DNA of 64,000 bases, from NCBI RefSeq assembly GCF_041296385.1, contig NC_091017.1:77704555-77768554 (forward strand), given 5' to 3'. Of this stretch, positions 12,623 through 23,174 are shown in pieces. Numbering within the stretch: the first letter of the stretch is position 1; each line of letters opens with the position of its first letter. The position numbers and the translations under genes are program-made. The stretch is from Aphelocoma coerulescens (lineage: Eukaryota > Chordata > Aves > Passeriformes > Corvidae). The notes below the pieces were generated by a model. That model did no database searches, was not told where the DNA came from, and saw only the letters and a list, made by a program, of their open reading frames with translations.

Positions 12623-12947
12623 GGATCTATCCACACCCAAGATGGGAATTTTGAATGGGAACAGAGCCCAATCCCCCATTCCCGGGATTCTTTAACAGCT
12701 TTTTTTAGGGAGAAAAGCCCCAGGGAACATCAGGAAAACGCTGGAAAATAGCCCGGAATTCCAGAGGGATCCAAGGGCAGCGGGAGATTCCCGGAATTGC
12801 CCCGGGAGCCAGGTGGGATTTTGGGTGTGGACGTGGGCAGGGAGCAGCTGGAATTGCCAGGAATTCCAAGGGGATCCCGCCGCTTTGGCCGCTCGTTCCC
12901 AAAGTTGCGGCGGGGAGAATTCCCGGGAATGCGGCACCGCAGCTCAC
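12623..12947 (-). other. Unique intron sequence next to exon 14
   Basis: Non-repetitive intron with no recognisable gene. Its left edge (12,623-12,680) resembles the boundary sequence at 36,590 and 47,990. Confidence 0.6.
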
Positions 12948-12989
12948 CTTGGGATCGGAATCCTTAATGAGGGAGGTGAAAACGGCCTC
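12948..12989 (-). CDS. ZNF638: ZNF638 exon 14 of window: mini-exon between RRM2 and RRM3
   Basis: 42 nt, 14 codons, phase 0 to 0: EAVFTSLIKDSDPK. The acceptor is CCCGTTGCAG and the donor CCCAAG|GTGAGC. An E-A-[VI]-F-x-x-L-[IV]-K-[DE] stretch is expected at this point in ZNF638. A decayed copy lies 151 bp upstream (13,096-13,140). The exon is cassette-like: because it is a multiple of three, skipping or swapping it would keep the frame. Confidence 0.9.
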
Positions 12990-13095
12990 CTGCAACGGGA
13001 GAAAAACGGGATTGCAGCTGGAATTGCAGCCTCGGAGGGGCCGAAGGTTAATTAACGATGAATCGCGTCGCTAACGAACGCGAGCGATAATTAAC

Positions 13096-13140
13096 GATCA
13101 GCGTTAAGGGGTCCTTAAGCAGGGAGGTGAAAATCCCTTC
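13096..13140 (-). pseudogene. ZNF638: Duplicated copy of ZNF638 mini-exon (exon 14')
   Basis: The reverse complement reads AAAG|GAAGGGATTTTCACC and translates to EGIFTSLLKDPLTLI, clearly related to EAVFTSLIKDSDPK of exon 14. Flanking intron is duplicated too: ATTGCAGCTGGAATTGCAGC occurs next to both copies. The first nine to ten codons are conserved in frame with no stop, but the end has changed and the GTGAGC donor is gone. A GT at 13,095-13,094 (ATC|GTTAAT) would close a 45-nt, phase 0-0 exon, so alternative use is formally possible. I regard it as a decaying duplicate unless transcripts show otherwise. Confidence 0.75.
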
Positions 13141-13182
13141 CTTTAATGAGGAATAAGCTGGATTGCAGCTGGAATTGCAGCC

Positions 13183-14500
13183 GCTGAGTGCTGAAAGGGC
13201 AATTGAGGATTTCCCCATTCCCAAGGCATTCCCGGATTTCCCCATTCCCAAGGGATTCCTGGAATTCCCCATTTCCAAGGAATTCCTGGAATTCCCCATT
13301 CCCAAAGGATTCCTGGCAATTCCCCATTCCCAAGGGATTCCTGGAATTCCCCATTCCCAAGGGATTCCTGGCAATTCCCAATTCCCAAGGGATTCCTGGA
13401 ATTCCCCATTCCCAAGGCATTCCCAGATTTCCCCATTCCCATGGAATTCCCAGATCTCCCCACTCCCAAGGAATTCCCAGATCTCCCCACTCCCAAAGGA
13501 TTCCCAGATTTCCCCATTCCCAAGGCATTCCTGGAATTCCCCATTCCCATGGAATTCCTGGAATTCCCCATTCCCAAGGCATTCCGGGAATTCCCCATTC
13601 CCAAGGCATTCCCAGATCTCCCCACTCCCAAGGAATTGCAGCTGCTGAGTGCTGAAATGGCAATTGAGGATTTCCCCATTCCCAAGGAATTCCCAAATTT
13701 CCCCACTCCCAAGGCATTCCCAGATCTCCCCACTCCCAAAGGATTCCCAGATTTCCCATTCCCAAGGCATTCCCGGATCTCCCCATTCCACGGAATTCCT
13801 GGATTTCCCCACTCCCAAAGGATTCCCAGATTTCCCCATTCCCAAGGCATTCCTGGAATTCCCCATTCCCAAGGGATTCCTGGCAATTCCCAAAGGATTC
13901 CCAGATCTCCCCACTCCCAAAGGATTCCCGGATTTCCCCATTCCCAAGGCATTCCCAGAATTCCCGAGGCATTCCTGGAATTCCCAAGGCATTCCCAGAT
14001 CTCCCCATTCCCAAGGCACTCCCAGAATTCCCAAGCCATTCCCGGCATTCCCAAGGCATTCCCAGATCTCCTCATTCCCGGAATTCCCCACTCCCAAGAC
14101 ATTCCCGGACCTCCCCATTCCCGAGGCACTCCCAGCATTCCCAAGGCATTCCCGGCATTCCCAGAATTCCCGAGGCACTCCTGGCATTCCCGAGGCACTC
14201 CCAGCATTCCCAGAATTCCCGCGGCATTCCCAGAATTCCTGCGGCGTTCCCAGCATTCCCGAGGCACTCCCGACATTCCCAGAATTCCCGTGGCACTCCC
14301 GGCATTCCCAGAATTCCCGCGGCGTTCCCAGCATTCCCGAGGCACTCCCAGCATTCCCAGAATTCCCGCGGCATTCCCAGAATTCCCGCGGCGTTCCCAG
14401 CATTCCCGAGGCACTCCCGACATTCCCAGAATTCCCGTGGCACTCCCGGCATTCCCAGAATTCCCGCGGCATTCCCGGCATTCCCGCGGCGTTCCCGGGC
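13183..14500 (+). repeat. CATTCCC-type minisatellite in intron between exons 13 and 14
   Basis: Units of about 24-28 bp around ATTCCCCATTCCCAAGG at the left grade into GCATTCCCAGAATTCCCG units at the right, next to exon 13. GCTGAGTGCTGAAA-GGCAATTGAGGATTTCC occurs twice (13,183 and 13,637), so a block of about 454 bp has also duplicated. Confidence 0.88.
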
Positions 14501-14509
14501 TGCCCTCAC

Positions 14510-14638
14510 CGGGTCCCGCAGCGAGCGGAGCTGCGGCTGCGGCTGCAGGCGGAGCCGCTTCCCGCCCAGGAACATCGGGAAGCAGCCGTGGAAGCGCAGC
14601 AGCGCCTCGGCCCCGCTGCGGCTCGTCTCCAGGAACGC
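14510..14638 (-). CDS. ZNF638: ZNF638 exon 13 of window: RRM2, C-terminal half
   Basis: 129 nt, 43 codons, phase 0 to 0 (window residues 536-578). It begins with the RNP1 strand AFLETSR, then SGAEALLRFHGCFPMFLGG and KRLRLQPQ, completing RRM2. The CFPxxxxGxxL core matches the family. The acceptor is CTCCCCCAG and the donor GACCCG|GTGAGG. It sits between the GGGAATGGGA array (14.65-17.2 kb) and the CATTCCCGG repeats (13.2-14.5 kb) and is separated from exon 12 by 5,798 bp made of three abutting satellite families. Confidence 0.95.
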
Positions 14639-14649
14639 CTGGGGGAGAC

Positions 14650-17215
14650 ACGGAATGGGAGAGTGGGAATGGGAGCCAGGGGGAATGGGAATGGGGATGG
14701 GAGAGAGGGAATGGGAGAGTGGGAATGGGAGCCAGGGAGACTGGGAATGGCGATGGGAGAGAGGGAATGGGAGAGTGGGAATGGGAGAGTGGGAATGGGA
14801 ATGGGACAGTGGGAATGGGAGAGTGGGAATGGGAGCCATGGAGAATGGGAATGGGAATGGGAGAGAGGGAATGGGAGAGAGGGAATGGGAGAGTGGGAAT
14901 GGGAGCCATGGGGAATGGGAATGGGGATTGGGAGAGTGGGAATGGGAGCCATGGAGACTGGGAATGGGGATGGGAGAGAGGGAACGGGAGAGTGGGAATG
15001 GGAATGGGAGAGTGGGAATGGGAGAGAGGGAATGGGAGAGAGGGAATGGGAATGGGGATGGGAGAGAGGGAATGGGAGAGAGGGAATGGGAGAGTGGGAA
15101 TGGGAGAGTGGGAACGGGAGAGTGGGAACGGGAGAGTGGGAATGGGAATGGGAGAGTGGGAATGGGAGCCATGGAGACTGGGAATGGGAATGGGAGAGTG
15201 GGAATGGGAGAGAGGGAATGGGAGAGTGGGAATGGGAGCCATGGGGAATGGGAATGGGGATTGGGAGAGTGGGAATGGGAGAGTGGGAACCATGGAAGAG
15301 TGGGAATGGGAGAGTGGGAATGGGGGCATGGAGACTGGGAATGCGGATGGGAGAGAGGGAATGGGAGAGTGGGAATGGGAGCCATGGGGAATGGGAGAGT
15401 GGGAATGGGAGAGTGGGAATGGGAGCCAGGGGGAATGGGAATGGGGATGGGAGAGAGGGAATGGGAGAGTGGGAATGGGAGCCATGGGGAATGGGAATGG
15501 GGATTGGGAGAATGGGAATGGGAGCCATGGAGACTGGGAATGGGGATGGGAGAGAGGGAACGGGAGAGTGGGAATGGGGATGGGAGAGTGGGAATGGGAG
15601 AGAGGGAATGGGAGAGAGGGAATGGGAATGGGACAGTGGGAATGGGAGCCATGGAGACTGGGAATGGGAATGGGAATGGGAGAGTGGGAATGGAAGAGTG
15701 GGAATGGGAGAAAGGGAATGGGAATGGGAGAGAGGGAATGGGACAGTGGGAATGGGAGCCATGGAGACTGGGAATGGGGATGGGAGAGTGGGAATGGGAA
15801 TGGGAGAGTGGGAACCGTGGGAGAGTGGGAATGGGAGAATGGGAACGGGAATGGGAATGGGAGAGAGAGAATGGGAGAGTGGGAATGGGACAGTGGGAAT
15901 GGGAGCCATGGAGACAGGGAATGGGAATGGGAGAGTGGGAATGGGAATGGAAAAGGGGAATGGGAATGGAGGAGTGGGAATGGGAGCGATGGAGGGAGGG
16001 GGTGGGGATGGGAGTGGGGGTGGGAATGGGAATGGGAGAGTGGGAATGGGAATGGGAGCCATGGGAATGGGAGAGTGGGAATGGGAATGGGAATGGGAGA
16101 GAGGGCATGGGAGTGAGAACGGGAATGGGAAAGTGGGAATGGGAGCCATGGAGAGTGGGAATGGGAATGGGAGAGAAGGAATGGGAATGGGGGAGTTGGA
16201 ATGGGAATGGAGAAAGGGAATGGGAGTGGGAATGGGGGAATGGGAGAAAGGGAATGGGAATGGGAGAGTGGGAATGGGAATGGGGAGAGTGGGAGTGGGA
16301 ATGTGAATGGGAATGACGGGAATGGGAGAGTGGGAATGGGAGAGAGGGAATGGGAACCATGGGAACCATGGGAATGGGAGCCATGGAGAGTGGGAATAGG
16401 AATGGGAATGGGAGCCATGGGAATAGGACAGTGGGAATGGGAGCCGTGGGAATGGGAGCCATGGAGACAGGGAATGGGAATGGGAGCCATGGGAATGGGA
16501 ATGGGAGGCATGGAGGGAGTGAATGGGAATGGGAGAGAGGGAATGGGAATGGGAACCATGGGAATGGGAGAGTGGGAAAGGGAATGGGAATGGGAGCCAC
16601 GGAGAGTGGGAATGGGAATGGGAGAGTGGGAATGGGAATGGGAGAGTGGGAATGGGAATAGGAACGTGGGAATGGGAATGGGAGAGTGGGAATGGGAATG
16701 GGAGCCATGGAGAGAGGGAATGGGAGAGTGGGAATGGGAATGGGAACCATAGAAACAGGGAATGGGAACGGGAATGGGAGGCATGGGAATGGGAATAGGA
16801 GCCATGGAGGGAGGGAATGGGAATGGGAGAGAGGGAATGGGAGCCATGGAGAGTGGGAATGGGAGTGGGAGAGTGGGAATGGGAATGGGAGCCATGGGAA
16901 TGGGAGAGTGGGAATGGGAATGGGGGAATGGGAATGGGAATGGGAGAAAGGGAATTGGGAGCCATGGAGAGAGGGGAATGGGAGCAGGAATGTGGGAATG
17001 GGAATGGAGAGAGGGAATGGGAATGTGGGAATGGGAGAGAGGGGATGGGAGAGTGGGAATGGGAATGGGAACCATGGAGAGAGGGAATGGGAGTGGGAAT
17101 GGGAGTCATGGAGGGAGGAAATGGGAATGTGGGAATGAGAATGGGAATGGGAGAGAGAGAATGGGAATGGGAATGGGAATGGGAATGGGAATGGGAGAGA
17201 GGGAATGGGCCGGGA
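14650..17215 (+). repeat. GGGAATGGGA array
   Basis: 2.6 kb of GGGAAT and GGGAGA hexamers with interspersed GCCATGG. Runs such as GGGAATGGGAATGGGAAT (near 17,160-17,205) fit the intramolecular G-quadruplex pattern on the plus (template) strand. It abuts exon 13 within about 12 bp. Confidence 0.93.
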
Positions 17216-17219
17216 TCCC

Positions 17220-18690
17220 CGGAGAGCAGAGCAAGGGGAGGGATCCCCAGGAAAATGGGATCGAGGTGAGGGATTCCTCAGAAAAATGGGATTTATCCAG
17301 GAGATTCCCCAAGAAAATTGGGATCTGGGCAAGGGATTCCCAGGAAAATGGGATTTATCCAGGGGATTCCCAGGAGCGTGGGATCGAGGTGAGGGATTCC
17401 CAGAAAATCAGGATTTGCCCAAGGAATTCCCCCAAAAATCGGGATTTATCCAGGGGATTCTCAGGAAAATTGGGATCTGGGCAAGAAATTCCCAAGAAAA
17501 TGGGATTTCTCCAAGGGATTCCCAAGAAAATCAGGAATGATCCAAGGAATCTCCCAAGAAAATCAGGATTTTTCCAAGCAATTCCTCCAAAAATTGGGAT
17601 TGATCCAAGGAATTGCCAAGAAAATCAGGATCAAGGTGAGGGATTCCCCAAGAAATTCGGGATTTATCCAGGAGATTCCTCAAAAAACTGGGATTTATCC
17701 TGGGGATTCCCCAAGAAAACCAGGAATGATCCAAGGAATTCCCAAGAAATTGGGATTTTTCCAAGGAATTCCTCCAAAAAATGGGATTTATCCAAGGGAT
17801 TCTCAAGAAAATCAGGAATTTTCCAAGGAATTCCCCAGAAAACCAGGATTTCTCCAAGGGATCTCCTCAAAAATTGGGAATTTTCCAAAGAATTCCTCCC
17901 AAAACCTGGGAATTCTCCAAGGAATTCCTCCAAAAATCAGCATTTTTTCATGGGGTTCCCAGAAAACCAAGATTTCTCCACGGAATCTCCTGAAAAACCT
18001 GGGAATTTTCCAAGGAATTCCCCCCCCAAAATTGGGATTTTTTAAAGGAATTCCCCCTCAAAATCGGGAATTTTCCAAAGAATTCTCTCCGAAAATTGGG
18101 ATTTATTCATGGGATTCCCAGAAAACTGGGATTTATCCAAGGAATCCTCCCAAAACCCGGGAATTTTCCAAGGAATTCCCTCCAAAACTTGGGAATTATC
18201 CAAGGAATTCCCCCCCAAACCCAGGATTTTTCCAAGGAATCCCCCCAAAACCCGGGAATCTTCCAAAGAATTCCCTCCAAAAATTTGGAATTTTCAAAGG
18301 AATTCCCTCCAAAAATTGGGAATTATCCAAAGAATTCCCCCCCACACCCGGGATTTCTCCTCGGGATCTCCTCAAAAACCAGAATTTCTCCAAGGAATTC
18401 CCCCCAAAATTGGGATTTATCCAAGGAATCCCCCCAAACCTGGGAATGTTCCAAGGAATCCCCCCAAACCCCAGGAATTTTCCAAAGAATTCCCTCCAAA
18501 AATTTGGAATTTTCCAAAGAATTCCCTCCAAAAATTTGGAATTTTCCAAGGGATTCCCCCACAAAAATTGGGATTTTTTAAAGAAATTCCCCCTCAAAAT
18601 TGGGCATTTTCCAAGGAATCCCCCCAAAACCCAGGATTTATCCATAGGATTCCCAGAAACCTGGGATTTCTCCCCGGGATCTCCCCCTCC
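17220..18690 (+). repeat. GGAATTCCCCCAAAA-type minisatellite
   Basis: Units of about 25 bp around CCAAGGAATTCCCCCAAAA with GGGATTTATCC and GGGAATTTTCC variants. Second of three families within the intron that splits RRM2. Confidence 0.9.
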
Positions 18691-20436
18691 CCATTCCCAG
18701 GAATAGCTTCCCCTCTGGATTCCCAGGATCTCCCCTCCTGATTCCCGAGAATCCCTTCTCTCCCAATTCCCAGGAACACCTTCCTCTCTGGATTCCCGGG
18801 AATACCTTCCCCTCCCGATTCCTGGGATCTCTCCTCCCGATTCCCAGGAATCCCTCCCCATTCTCAGGAATCTCTCCCCCGGATTCCCAGGAATCCCTCT
18901 CCCCCACATTCCCAGGAATCCCTCCCCTGGATTCCCAGCAATCCCTCTCCCCTGGATTCCCAACAATCCCTCCCCATTCCCAGCAATCCCTCCCCCATTC
19001 CCAGCAATCCCTCCCCTCTGGATTCCCAGGAATCCCTCCGGATTCCCGGGAATCCCTCCCCATTCCCAGGAATCCCTCTCCCCTGGATCCCCAGGAATCC
19101 CTCCCCATTCCCAGCAATCCCTCCCCTGCATTCCCAGGAATCCCTCCCCATTCCCAGCAATCCCTCCCCTCTGGATTCCCAGGAATCCCTTCCCCCTGTA
19201 TTCCCAGCAATCCCTCCCTGCATTCCCAGGAATCCCGCTCCCCTGGATCCCCAGGAATCCCTCCCCATTCCCAGCAATCCCTCTCCCCTGGATTCCCAGC
19301 AATCCTTCCCCATTCCCAGCAATCCCTCCCCTCTGGATTCCCAGGAATCCCTTCCCCCTGTATTCCCAGCAATCCCTCCCCATTCCCAGCAATCCCTCCC
19401 TGCATTCCCAGGAATCCCTCTCCCCTGGATTCCTAGCAATCCCTCCCCTCTGGATTCCCAGGAATCCCTCCCTGGATCCCCAGGAATCCCTCCCTTGCAT
19501 TCCCAGGAATCCCCCCACTGCATTCCCAGGAATCCCTCCCCCGCATTCCCAGGAATCCCTCCCCTCTGGATTCCCAGCAATCCCTCCCCTCTGGATTCCC
19601 AGGAATCGCTCCCTGGATCCCCAGGAATCCCTCCCCATTCCCAGCAATCCCTCCCCTCTGCATTCCCAGGAATCCCTCTCCCCTGGATTCCCAGCAATCC
19701 CTCCCCATTCCCAGGAATCCCTCTCCCCTGGATTCCCAGGAATCCCTTCCCTCTGGATTCCCAGGAATCCCTCCCCATTCCCAGGAATCCCTCCCCATTC
19801 CCAGAAATCCCTTCCCTCTGCATTCCCAGGATTCCCTCTCCCCTGGATTCCCAGGATTCCCTCCCCATTCCCAGCAATCCCTCTCCCCTGGATTCCCAGG
19901 AATCCCTTCCCTCTGGATTCCCAGGAATCCCTCCCCATTCCCAGGAATCCCTCTCCCCTGCATTCCCAGTAATCCCTCCCCATTCCCAGCAATCCCTCCC
20001 ATCCACATTGCCAGGAATCCCTCCCCATTCCCAGGAATCCCTCCCCTCTGCATTCCCAGCAATCCCTTCCCCATGTGATTCCCAGGAATCCCTCTCCCCT
20101 GCATTCCCAGGAATCCCTCCCCATTCCCAGGAATCCCTTCCCTCTGCATTCCCAGGAATCCCTCCCCCATGTGATTCCCAGCAATCCCTCTCCTCTGGAT
20201 TCCCAGCAATCCCTTCCCCATGTGATTCCCAGCAATCCCTGCCCCATTCCCAGCAATCCCTCCCCATTCCCAGCAATCCCTCTCCCCCATTCCCAGCAAT
20301 CCCTCTCCCCTGGATTCCCGGGAATCCCTCCCCATTCCCAGCAATCCCTCTCCCCTGCATTCCCAGCAATCCCTCCCCATTCCCAGCAATCCCTCTCCCC
20401 CATTCCCAGCAATCCCTGCCCCATTCCCAGGAATAC
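18690..20436 (+). repeat. GGAATCCCTCCCC-type minisatellite ending at exon 12 donor
   Basis: Units built from CCCAGGAATCCCTCCCCATT, CCCAGCAATCCCTCCC and CTCTGGATT, about 22-45 bp. The array starts within three bases of the exon 12 donor: GGAATACC, the plus-strand image of the donor, is itself a variant of the unit's GGAATCCC. Confidence 0.9.
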
Positions 20437-20589
20437 CTTGCCGTGCGAGGCCAGGAGCAGCAGGTCCCGCAGCCCCCCGAAGGGCCTGGCCAGGCTGTGG
20501 ATCTCCTCCTCGGAGCAGCCCTTCCCGGGAATGTCGGAGAGCAGCAGCACGGCCGCCTCCTCCTGCTCCTCATCCTCGTCCTTCTTGTC
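20437..20589 (-). CDS. ZNF638: ZNF638 exon 12 of window: acidic lead and RRM2, N-terminal half
   Basis: 153 nt, 51 codons, phase 0 to 0 (window residues 485-535). An acidic lead DKKDEDEEQEE is followed by the RNP2 strand AVLLLSDIPGKG, the helix CSEEEIHSLARPFGGL and RDLLLLASHGK. The donor is GGCAAG|GTATTC; the acceptor TCTCCGGCAG has only a short pyrimidine tract. PFGGL-x-D-hydrophobic and SEEEI match RRM2 of ZNF638 well. Upstream the intron is a 1.75-kb pure purine tract on the coding strand; downstream a GGGATTGCTGGGAATGG-type repeat begins three bases into the intron. Confidence 0.94.
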
Positions 20590-20624
20590 CTGCCGGAGAA
20601 TCCCGGCAACCTCAGCCGCTCCTC

Positions 20625-22376
20625 CCTTCTCCTTCTCCCTTCTCCTTCTCCCTTCTCCTTCTCCCTTCTCCTTCTCCCTTTTCCCTTTCCCTTCCCTTCC
20701 TTTTCCTTTCCCTTCTTTTTCCTTTTCCTTCCCTTTTCTCTTCCCCCATTTCCCTTTTCCCTCTCCTCCCCTTCCTTTCCTTTTCCCATTTCCCTTTTCC
20801 CTCTCCTCCCCTTCCTTTCCTTTTCCCATTTCCCTTTTCCCTCTCCTCCCCTTCCTTTCCTTTTCCCTTTCTCTTCCTTCCCTCTTCCCTTTTCCCTTCT
20901 CCCTTTTCCGTTCCTTTCCTTTACTTTTTCCCTTCCCTTTCCCATCTTTTCCCTTTTCCCTTCCCCCTTTTCCCTCCCCTTCCTTTCCCTTTTCCCTTTC
21001 CTTTTCTCCCTTTTCCCTTCCTTTTTCCTTTCCCTTTTCCCTTCCCTTCCCTCTTCCATTTTCCCTTCCCTCTCCTCCCCTTCCTTTTCCCTTTCCCTTC
21101 CCTTTTCCATTTTCCCTTCCCTCTCCTCCCCTTCCTTTTCCCTTCCCCTTTTCCCTTCTCCTCTTCCTTTCCCTTCCCTTTTTCCTTCTCCCTTTTCCCT
21201 CCCGTTCCCTTTCCTTTTCCCTTCCTTTTTCCCTTTTCCCTTCCCTTCTTTTCCCTTTTCCCTCTCCTTCCTTTTCCTTTTCCTTTTCCTTTCCCTCTCC
21301 TTCCCTTCCTTTTCCTTTTCCCTTCTTTTCCCTCCCCTCCCCTTTTCCCTTCCCCCTTTTCCCTTCTCTCCTTTTCCTTTTCTTTTCCCTTCCTTTTTCC
21401 TTTTTCCCTTCCCTTCCCATTCCCTTTTCTCTTCCCTTCCTTTTCCTTTCCTTCCCTTTTCCCTTCTTCCCTTTTTCCTTCCCTCTTCCCTTCCCCCTTT
21501 TCCCTCTCCTTCCCTTCTTTTCCTTTTCCTTCCCTTTCCCTTTTCCCTCTCCTTCCCTCCCCTTGCTTTTCCTTATCCCTTCCCTCCCCTTCCCTTCTTC
21601 TTCCCTTCCCCCTCTTCCCTTCTCCTTTTCCTTTCCCTCCCTTTTCCCCCTTCCCTCCCTTTTTCCCCTTCCCTTCCCTTCCCTCCCCTCCCCTTTCCCT
21701 TCCCTTTCCCTTCCCTCTTCCCTTTTCCCTTCCCTTTCTTTTTCCCTTTTCCCTTCCCTTCCCATTCCCTTTTCTTTTCCCTTTCCTTTTCTCTTCTTTT
21801 CCTTTTCCTTCCCTTCCCTTTTCCCTTCCTTTCCCTTCCTTCTTCCCTTTTCCCTTTTCCCTTTTCCCCTTTCCTTTTCCCTTTTCCCCTTTCCTTTTCC
21901 CTTTTCCCCTTTCCTTTTCCCCTTCCCTTCCCTTCCCTTCCCTTCCCTTCCCTTCCCTTCCCTTCCCTTCCCTTCCCTTCCCTTCCCTTCCCTTCCCTTC
22001 CCTTCCCTCCCCTTCCCTCCCCTTCCCTCCCCTTTCCCTTCCCTTTCCCTTCCCTCCCCTCCCCTTCCCTCCCCTTCCCTTTCCCTTCCCTCTTCCCTTT
22101 TCCCTTCCCTTTCTTTTTCCCTTTTCCCTTCCCTTCCCTTCCCATTCCCTTTTCTCTTCCCTTTCCTCTTCTTTTCCTTTTCCTTTCCTACCCTTCCCTT
22201 TTCCCTTCCTTTCCCTTCCTTCTTCCCTTTTCCCTTTTCCCTTTTCCCTTTTCCCTTTTCCCTTTTCCCTTTTCCCCTTTCCCTTCCCTTCCCTTCCCTT
22301 CCCTTCCCTTCCCTTCCCTTCCCTTCCCTTCCCTTCCCTTCCCTTCCCTTCCCTTCCCTTCCCCCTTTTCCCTCCC
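20625..22376 (+). repeat. 1.75-kb polypyrimidine tract
   Basis: CCCTTT/CCTTCC repeats that are almost uninterrupted pyrimidine on the plus strand, so polypurine in the transcript. Pure (CCTTC)n blocks lie at about 21,922-22,016 and 22,286-22,366. Such mirror-symmetric tracts can form H-DNA triplexes. It fills most of the intron between exons 11 and 12. Confidence 0.93.
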
Positions 22377-22454
22377 CACCCCCCAGGAATTCCGGGATGA
22401 GCCACACTCCACATCCCAAGGGATCACAGGCCGTTATTCCCAGGAAAAAGATCG

Positions 22455-22992
22455 GAATTCCCACAATTCCCACGATTCCCCAATTCCCAAATTCCCACCA
22501 TTCCCCAATTCCCATGATTCCCCAATTCCCAAATTCCCACCATTCCCCAATTCCCATGATTCCCCAATTCCCAAATTCCCACAATTCCCACAATTCCCCA
22601 ATTCCCAAATTCCCACAATTCCCCAATTCCCACAATCCCCCAATTCCCCAATTCCCACCATTCCCACAATTCCCCAATTCCCACAATTCCCACCATTCCC
22701 ACAATTCCCCAATTCCCACCATTCCTACCATTCCCCAATTCCCACAATTCCCACAATTCCCACAATTCCCACGATTCCCACAATTCCCAAATTCCCACAA
22801 TTCCCCAATTCCCACAATTCCCCAATTCCCACCATTCCCACCATTCCCACAATTCCCACCATTCCCCAATTCCCAAATTCCCCCCATTCCCCCCATTCCC
22901 CAATTCCCACCATTCCCACAATTCCCAAATTCCCACCATTCCCACAATTCCCACCATTCCCAAATTCCCACCATTCCCAAATTCCCACCAAC
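22455..22992 (+). repeat. ATTCCCAC/ATTCCCCA array touching exon 11 donor
   Basis: Units of 9-10 bp (ATTCCCACA, ATTCCCCA, ATTCCCAA) running into the exon 11 donor; on the coding strand GGGAATTGTGGGAATT. Confidence 0.9.
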
Positions 22993-23042
22993 CTTGGCAG
23001 CTGCATCCGGGGGTTCCCCGCTCGCTGCGGGCGCCGGAGGCT
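22993..23042 (-). CDS. ZNF638: ZNF638 exon 11 of window: Pro/Ala linker
   Basis: 50 nt: two bases completing Glu, then PPAPAASGEPPDAAAK, ending in phase 0. The acceptor is CTTTTCCAG; the donor GCCAAG|GTTGGT is weak, and the intron turns into GGGAATTTGGGAATGG-type repeats within a few bases of it. The 2,403-bp intron that follows is a multiple of three and has no stop in this frame before exon 12. No domain; probably disordered. Confidence 0.82.
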
Positions 23043-23174
23043 CTGGAAAAGCGGGAAAAGGAGGAGGTGAATCCTTGGGAACGGCGGGAATTGCGCAGGG
23101 ATTGGGGGAGGGGCTGCGGGGCCGGGATCCCGGGGAAGGGCCTGGGAATGGAGCAGGGACGGGGCTGGGGAAGG

